Below, piece after piece: positions 60,082-64,000 of a stretch of 64,000 bases of DNA (position 1 is the stretch's first letter; every line of letters starts with the position of its first letter). This stretch comes from an uncultured Pseudomonadales bacterium. GTDB lineage: Bacteria > Pseudomonadota > Gammaproteobacteria > Pseudomonadales > Azotimanducaceae. The notes below the pieces were generated by a model. The model was not told the origin of the DNA. It made no database searches and was given only the letters and a program-made list of their open reading frames with translations. Position numbers and translations under genes: made by a program. The stretch covers positions 2,728,001 to 2,792,000 of the forward strand of contig OY282447.1 in assembly GCA_958296165.1 (NCBI GenBank), in the 5' to 3' direction.

Positions 60082-61776
60082 CTAGTCGCGAATGAACTCG
60101 CGGATGACTTCGCCCGGCCGATTGCCCGTGTACCGCCCGTTCTCGATCACCACCTTGCCAGCCACCAGCGTTGCGTCGTAGCCCCTGCTCTTCACCACCA
60201 GCCGACCGCCGTTGTGCGGGAAATCGTTGACGTACTCCGGATGGCAGGAGCCCAGGTTCTCGTAGTCGATCACGTTGAGGTCCGCATGCCAGCCGGCGCG
60301 GATTTCGCCACGCTCCTTGAGGCCCAGCACTTGCGCGGACTTGCCGGTGATGCGATGCACTGCTTGCGGCAGCGAATAGACACCGCGATCGCGGGTGAGC
60401 TGGGCGAGCAGGAAGGTGGGCGAATCGGCATCCGTGAATTGGCCAACGTGAGCGCCGGCGTCGCCGAGCATCGGCACGACGTGTGGCAGGCGCATGTAGT
60501 TCCACTGGTTCTGCAAGTTGCCGCCGAACGCCCACAGGTTCCACAATTCTTTGCCTTCGGATGCGATGAGCCGCTCGACGTAAACATCCACCGGGTCTGC
60601 GCCAGCGTCGTCGGCGAGCTTTTGCAGGTTCCTCTCGTTCTCCAAGTCATAGTCCGGATATTCGTCCATGCCCATTGGGTGAAGGATGCGCGCCACTTGG
60701 CCGAAGCCGCCGGCCTCTTTCGCTTCGGATACCAGTTTCTCGCGGGTGGCCGGATCTTTGAGTGCGGCCACTCGATCGGCGATGGTCGGCAGCTTCATCA
60801 GTTCGCGCCAGGCCGGAGTGCGCAAGAAAGCCTGCTGTGCCAAGCCGAAGAAGGAGCCGCTTGGCCGCGTGTGGCAGATGGAAGTAATGCGGCGGCCGGC
60901 GTCGTTGTTGCGGCCTAGGAAATCTGCCCAGCGCGAGACGCCGCCGTCGCCGTCGCCACCGGTGCCGCCGGAGAACAGCACCTGGCAGCCTACTTCGGCG
61001 CCGTGCTCGAACATTGCGCATTCCACTTCGTAGCGCGTGCGCATGTCCGGGGCCGCTTGGAACAAGCCGCCGCGCCCGCCAGCCTCGACCACGGCTTGCT
61101 GTATGGCTTGCGTTTCGCGGGGGTTGGCCCAGGTGCCCGGCGTCAAACGCCCATCGGGTACGCGGTGGCCTAGGAACCGCGAGGTGGAGAAGCCAACCGC
61201 GCCGCCTTCGACCGATTCCTTCACCAAATCTACGATTCGGGCCAGTTCCCGCTCATCCGCCTGCACGCCTTCGTCGCAACTCTTGTCGCCCATGGCCTCG
61301 AAGCGGATGGCGGAGTGGCCGACCAAGCCGACCACGTTCAGGGCCGGACGCAGCGATTGCACCGTGTCTAGGTATTCGCCGAAACTCGTCCAGTTCCACG
61401 GCAGGCCGTCGATGATGGCGTCGGCTGCGATGTCTTCCACCGCCTCCATCAGCTCGGCCAGATAGCGCCGATTCTCTGCGCCGCACGGCGCAAAGGTCAC
61501 GCCGCAGTTGCCGATCAGCGCCGTGGTCACGCCGTGATAGGAACTTGGCCGCATCTCCGGGTCCCAGCCGATCTGCGCATCCAAGTGGGTGTGCAAGTCC
61601 ACGAAGCCCGGCGTGACGATCTTGCCGGTGGCGTCGATGGTTTGGGCGGCTTGTTCGCCGGCTAGGTCGCCGACTCTGCTGATGCGTCCTTGGTCTATGG
61701 CAACGTCGGCGCGTTTGGCGGCGGCGCCAGTGCCGTCCACGACCGTTCCGCCGGCGATCATCAACTCATGGGCCAT
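60082..61776 (-). CDS. Amidohydrolase, N-acyl-D-amino-acid deacylase family
   Basis: The ATG at 61776 with GAGGGAG upstream (MAHELMIAGGTVVDGTG) is chosen over 62097; 564 residues. The metal-dependent TIM-barrel hydrolase shows HxH in GFVDLHTHLDAQIGWD, GVTTALIGNCGVTFAPC with a probable metal cysteine, and the C-terminal DAGAHVGQFTDADSPTFLLAQL with D and H residues. D-aminoacylases cleave N-acyl-D-amino acids; many members act on other amides. It is divergent from the dihydroorotase-type gene, with which it shares a 123-bp gap. Confidence 0.87.
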   Translation of the reverse strand: MAHELMIAGGTVVDGTGAAAKRADVAIDQGRISRVGDLAGEQAAQTIDATGKIVTPGFVDLHTHLDAQIGWDPEMRPSSYHGVTTALIGNCGVTFAPCGAENRRYLAELMEAVEDIAADAIIDGLPWNWTSFGEYLDTVQSLRPALNVVGLVGHSAIRFEAMGDKSCDEGVQADERELARIVDLVKESVEGGAVGFSTSRFLGHRVPDGRLTPGTWANPRETQAIQQAVVEAGGRGGLFQAAPDMRTRYEVECAMFEHGAEVGCQVLFSGGTGGDGDGGVSRWADFLGRNNDAGRRITSICHTRPSGSFFGLAQQAFLRTPAWRELMKLPTIADRVAALKDPATREKLVSEAKEAGGFGQVARILHPMGMDEYPDYDLENERNLQKLADDAGADPVDVYVERLIASEGKELWNLWAFGGNLQNQWNYMRLPHVVPMLGDAGAHVGQFTDADSPTFLLAQLTRDRGVYSLPQAVHRITGKSAQVLGLKERGEIRAGWHADLNVIDYENLGSCHPEYVNDFPHNGGRLVVKSRGYDATLVAGKVVIENGRYTGNRPGEVIREFIRD

Positions 61777-61899
61777 GTTTGCTCCCTCATGCTCCAAATT
61801 AGCGTTGAGCATACAACGGGCGCATTGGAAGCGAAATGCTATATTCGGCGCTATGGGTCTGCGCCACAACGATGCAGGCGTTTGGACGCCGAGGGACAC

Positions 61900-63222
61900 A
61901 TGGATTGGGTGCTGAAAGACGCCACGATCGTCAACGAAGGCCGCTCGTTCGAGGGCGACCTCGGCATTGCGAACGGCCGCATCGAGCGCATCGGCGCAGG
62001 CTTGGCCGGCCGCCGCGAGATCGTCTTGAACGGCGCGTGGCTGCTGCCCGGCATGATCGACGATCAAGTGCATTTTCGCGAGCCCGGCCTTACCCACAAG
62101 GGCGACATCGGAAGCGAATCGCGGGCGGCGGTGGCCGGCGGCATCACCAGCTACATGGAGATGCCTAACTGCGAACCACAGACCGTCGACAACGGCGCCT
62201 TATTCGACAAGCACCGGCGCGCCGCTGGCCGATCCATGGCCAACTACGCTTTCTACCTAGGCGCCACCAACGACAACTTGGAGGCGATCAAGGGCGTGGA
62301 CGTGGCCCGCGCCTGCGGCGTGAAGGTGTTCATGGGCGCTTCCACCGGCAACATGCTGGTGGACGACGAGCGCACGTTGGAAGGGATATTCCAGGCGAGC
62401 CCGTTGCTGATTGCGACCCATTGCGAAGACACACCGACGATTCTCGCCAACGAGGCCAAAGCGCGGGCTGAGTACGGAGATGCGGTGCCAATCGGCCGCC
62501 ATCCGCACATTCGCTCTGCCGAGGCGTGCCACAAGTCCTCGTCGCTGGCGGTGTCGCTGGCCAAACGCTACGGCAGCCGCCTACATGTGCTGCACCTCAC
62601 CACCGCCCGCGAGCTGGCGCTATTTGAACCGGGCCCGCTCGCCAAGAAGAAGATCACCGCCGAGGCCTGCGTTCACCACTTGTTCTTCAACGACACCTGG
62701 TACGCGCCGCTTGGCGCCGACATCAAGTGCAATCCCGCCATCAAGACACGGGCCGACCAGCTCGCCCTAAAACGCGCGGTCGCGGAAGATCGCATCGATG
62801 TCGTCGCAACCGATCACGCGCCGCATACTCGGCAGGAAAAGGCGCAGCGGTATTTCGACGCTCCCGCCGGACTGCCGCTTGTGCAGCACGCGCTGCTCTC
62901 GCTGCTTGAAGACGTCAAGGCCGGCGAGCTCGCCATCGAGCAGGTCGTGCAGAAAACCGCGCACGCGCCGGCGCAATTGTTCGATGTTCAAGAGCGCGGC
63001 TACCTGCGCGAGGGCTATTGGGCGGATCTGGCCGTGGTCGACCCCGATGCCGCTACCGTTGTAGACGCCGAGCCGATTTACGCCAAGTGCGGCTGGACGC
63101 CGTTTGCCGGCATCACCTTTCGTTCGCGCATCACGCACACGTTCGTGAACGGCGAACCAGCGTTCGTGAATGGCCGGTTCCACGACCGGCCGTTGGGAGT
63201 GGCGTTGGCGTTCGAGCGCTAG
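61900..63222 (+). CDS. Dihydroorotase-type amidohydrolase
   Basis: The ATG at 61900 follows GAGGGACAC; 440 residues. Class I dihydroorotase features: WLLPGMIDDQVHFREPGLTHKGDI, AAVAGGITSYMEMPNCEPQT, GVKVFMGASTGNM with the lysine that is carboxylated in related enzymes, and VVATDHAPHTRQEK with the catalytic aspartate. In the first metal motif the usual HxH reads QVH, so one metal ligand is a glutamine. I remember this variant from a dihydroorotase-like subfamily. It could be PyrC of pyrimidine synthesis or a related cyclic amidase. Confidence 0.8.
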   Translation: MDWVLKDATIVNEGRSFEGDLGIANGRIERIGAGLAGRREIVLNGAWLLPGMIDDQVHFREPGLTHKGDIGSESRAAVAGGITSYMEMPNCEPQTVDNGALFDKHRRAAGRSMANYAFYLGATNDNLEAIKGVDVARACGVKVFMGASTGNMLVDDERTLEGIFQASPLLIATHCEDTPTILANEAKARAEYGDAVPIGRHPHIRSAEACHKSSSLAVSLAKRYGSRLHVLHLTTARELALFEPGPLAKKKITAEACVHHLFFNDTWYAPLGADIKCNPAIKTRADQLALKRAVAEDRIDVVATDHAPHTRQEKAQRYFDAPAGLPLVQHALLSLLEDVKAGELAIEQVVQKTAHAPAQLFDVQERGYLREGYWADLAVVDPDAATVVDAEPIYAKCGWTPFAGITFRSRITHTFVNGEPAFVNGRFHDRPLGVALAFER

Positions 63223-63459
63223 AACCTGACGCCTAAGCCGAACGCGAGGGCTATGCCGCGGACTTCCGGCTTGTAGCCGATGTCTCCCCAGATCACTAGG
63301 CGCGTCGGGCTTGGCTGCGCCTAAAGCCCACCGTTGCGCCCACCTCGTCGTCATCGGAGCCCAAGCCGTCCACCGCCATGCGAAAGTATGTTGATTCGTT
63401 GCTGCGGAACCGGATGCCCAAGGCATAGCTGGGGTCGGTCCGATCTCGCGTGGTCATCC
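63223..63459 (-). pseudogene. Possible remnant of an outer-membrane barrel gene
   Basis: On the minus strand, a frame reading YALGIRFRSNESTYFRMAVDGLGSDDDEVGATVGF ends at 63299. In a different frame the strand-like end LVIWGDIGYKPEVRGIALAFGLGVRF follows to a stop at about 63220. Both look like beta-barrel strands with an aromatic C-terminus, as if one gene was broken by a frameshift near 63310. No signal peptide or start is seen. Confidence 0.4.
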
Positions 63460-63591
63460 CTCGCACGCGCAACTCCAGTTTCCCTCTCGAAACCTGTGCA
63501 CATGGGCCGCGTGCTGCGATGCGTTCAGCTTGGCGGGCGCAGACGGCCCGCCGCACTTACAATCACCGGCGTTGGCGCCAAGCGATCGACC
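63460..63591. other. Upstream region of the antiporter gene, nothing recognised
   Basis: These 132 bp have no credible gene; the region should contain the promoter of the antiporter gene. Confidence 0.3.
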
Positions 63592-64000
63592 ATGCACGTC
63601 GGCATTCTGGAATCGTTCTTCTTCATCTTCACCGGCGCGGCGGCGCTGGCGGCGCTGGCGCTGTACAGCCGCCAGCCGCTGCTGGTGGCCTACATCGTCA
63701 TCGGCTGCGCGTTCGGGCCACATGGCTTGGCGCTGGTGTCGGATGCGCAGCTGCTCAAGGAAGCGGGCGAGATCGGCATCATCTTCCTGCTGTTTCTGGT
63801 CGGCCTCGATCTGCCGCCTAGCAAGCTCAAGACCATGTTCGGCAAGTCCGTGCTGACCGCCTTGGCCAGCTCGGCGGCCTTCTTCGCGATTGGCTTCGTC
63901 GTTATGGCGGCGTTTGGCTTCACGCTGATGGAGGCCGCCATCGTGGGCGTTGCCAGCATGTTCTCGAGCACGATCCTCGGCATCAAGCTGCTGCCGACGA
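63592..64000 (+). CDS. CPA2-family cation:proton antiporter (5' part, runs off the right edge)
   Basis: The ATG at 63592 opens a frame that continues past the window (136 residues seen). Helices: SFFFIFTGAAALAALALYS, PLLVAYIVIGCAFGPHGLAL, GIIFLLFLVGLDLPPSKLK, ALASSAAFFAIGFVVMAAFGF, and EAAIVGVASMFSSTILGIKL. The GPHG and FLLFLVGLDL motifs are typical of KefB/KefC and related CPA2 potassium or sodium/proton antiporters. Whether a TrkA domain follows is not visible. Confidence 0.85.
   Translation, partial: MHVGILESFFFIFTGAAALAALALYSRQPLLVAYIVIGCAFGPHGLALVSDAQLLKEAGEIGIIFLLFLVGLDLPPSKLKTMFGKSVLTALASSAAFFAIGFVVMAAFGFTLMEAAIVGVASMFSSTILGIKLLPT

Overview
The window is GC-rich bacterial chromosome. 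It has Gram-negative traits: a TonB-dependent receptor, outer-membrane barrels, lipoproteins, a TRAP transporter and an ExbB/ExbD-type channel. Gene content suggests a proteobacterium, most likely an uncultured or host/marine-associated Gammaproteobacterium. This rests on remembered family distributions, not on a marker gene. No rRNA or tRNA genes were seen.

Layout. 1-5.7 kb: the start of an unknown gene, then an exported TldD/TldE-like protease pair whose second gene is split by an IS1380-family element. 5.7-16.6 kb: a complete type II-C CRISPR-Cas module. It has a 43-repeat array, cas2, cas1, a roughly 1030-residue cas9 resembling the Parvibaculum-type enzyme, and a divergent tracrRNA. The array is broken inside one spacer by an ISKra4-like element, itself broken by an IS110-family element. 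The whole module lies between two direct copies of the 3' end of a 2-hydroxyacyl-CoA lyase/oxalyl-CoA decarboxylase gene, one decayed and one in the intact gene, so it looks like an inserted island. 16.6-29.1 kb, all on the minus strand: that lyase; a six-gene set with two sulfotransferase domains, a glycosyltransferase, an ExbB-like channel, two small-headed membrane proteins and a double FGE-fold protein; then propionyl-CoA synthetase and an alpha-methylacyl-CoA racemase. 29.2-33 kb: small conserved unknowns and a two-gene module of unknown function that abuts an IS5/IS427-type element.

33-44 kb holds housekeeping and sugar-type genes: a methylmalonyl-CoA-epimerase-like VOC protein, Gfo/Idh/MocA dehydrogenases, ThuA, Lon, PilZ, an FAD amine oxidase and a dimeric dUTPase. 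43-50 kb holds transport genes: an NCS2 permease with an extra C-terminal domain, a TRAP DctPQM set and a TonB receptor. 50-59 kb is mostly one plus-strand run of seven tightly packed genes: carboxylate-amine ligase, dienelactone hydrolase, frameshifted TauD, PhyH, MFS, TPR lipoprotein and an OM barrel. 59-64 kb holds another PhyH, a D-aminoacylase-type amidohydrolase, a dihydroorotase-type amidohydrolase and the start of a CPA2 antiporter.

Themes. Acyl-CoA genes (PhyH, 2-hydroxyacyl-CoA lyase, racemase, propionyl-CoA synthetase, epimerase) could together serve oxidation of methyl-branched acids. The most unusual structures are the duplicated gene end that brackets the CRISPR island, the nested transposons in the array, and the sulfotransferase/ExbB/FGE-like operon.
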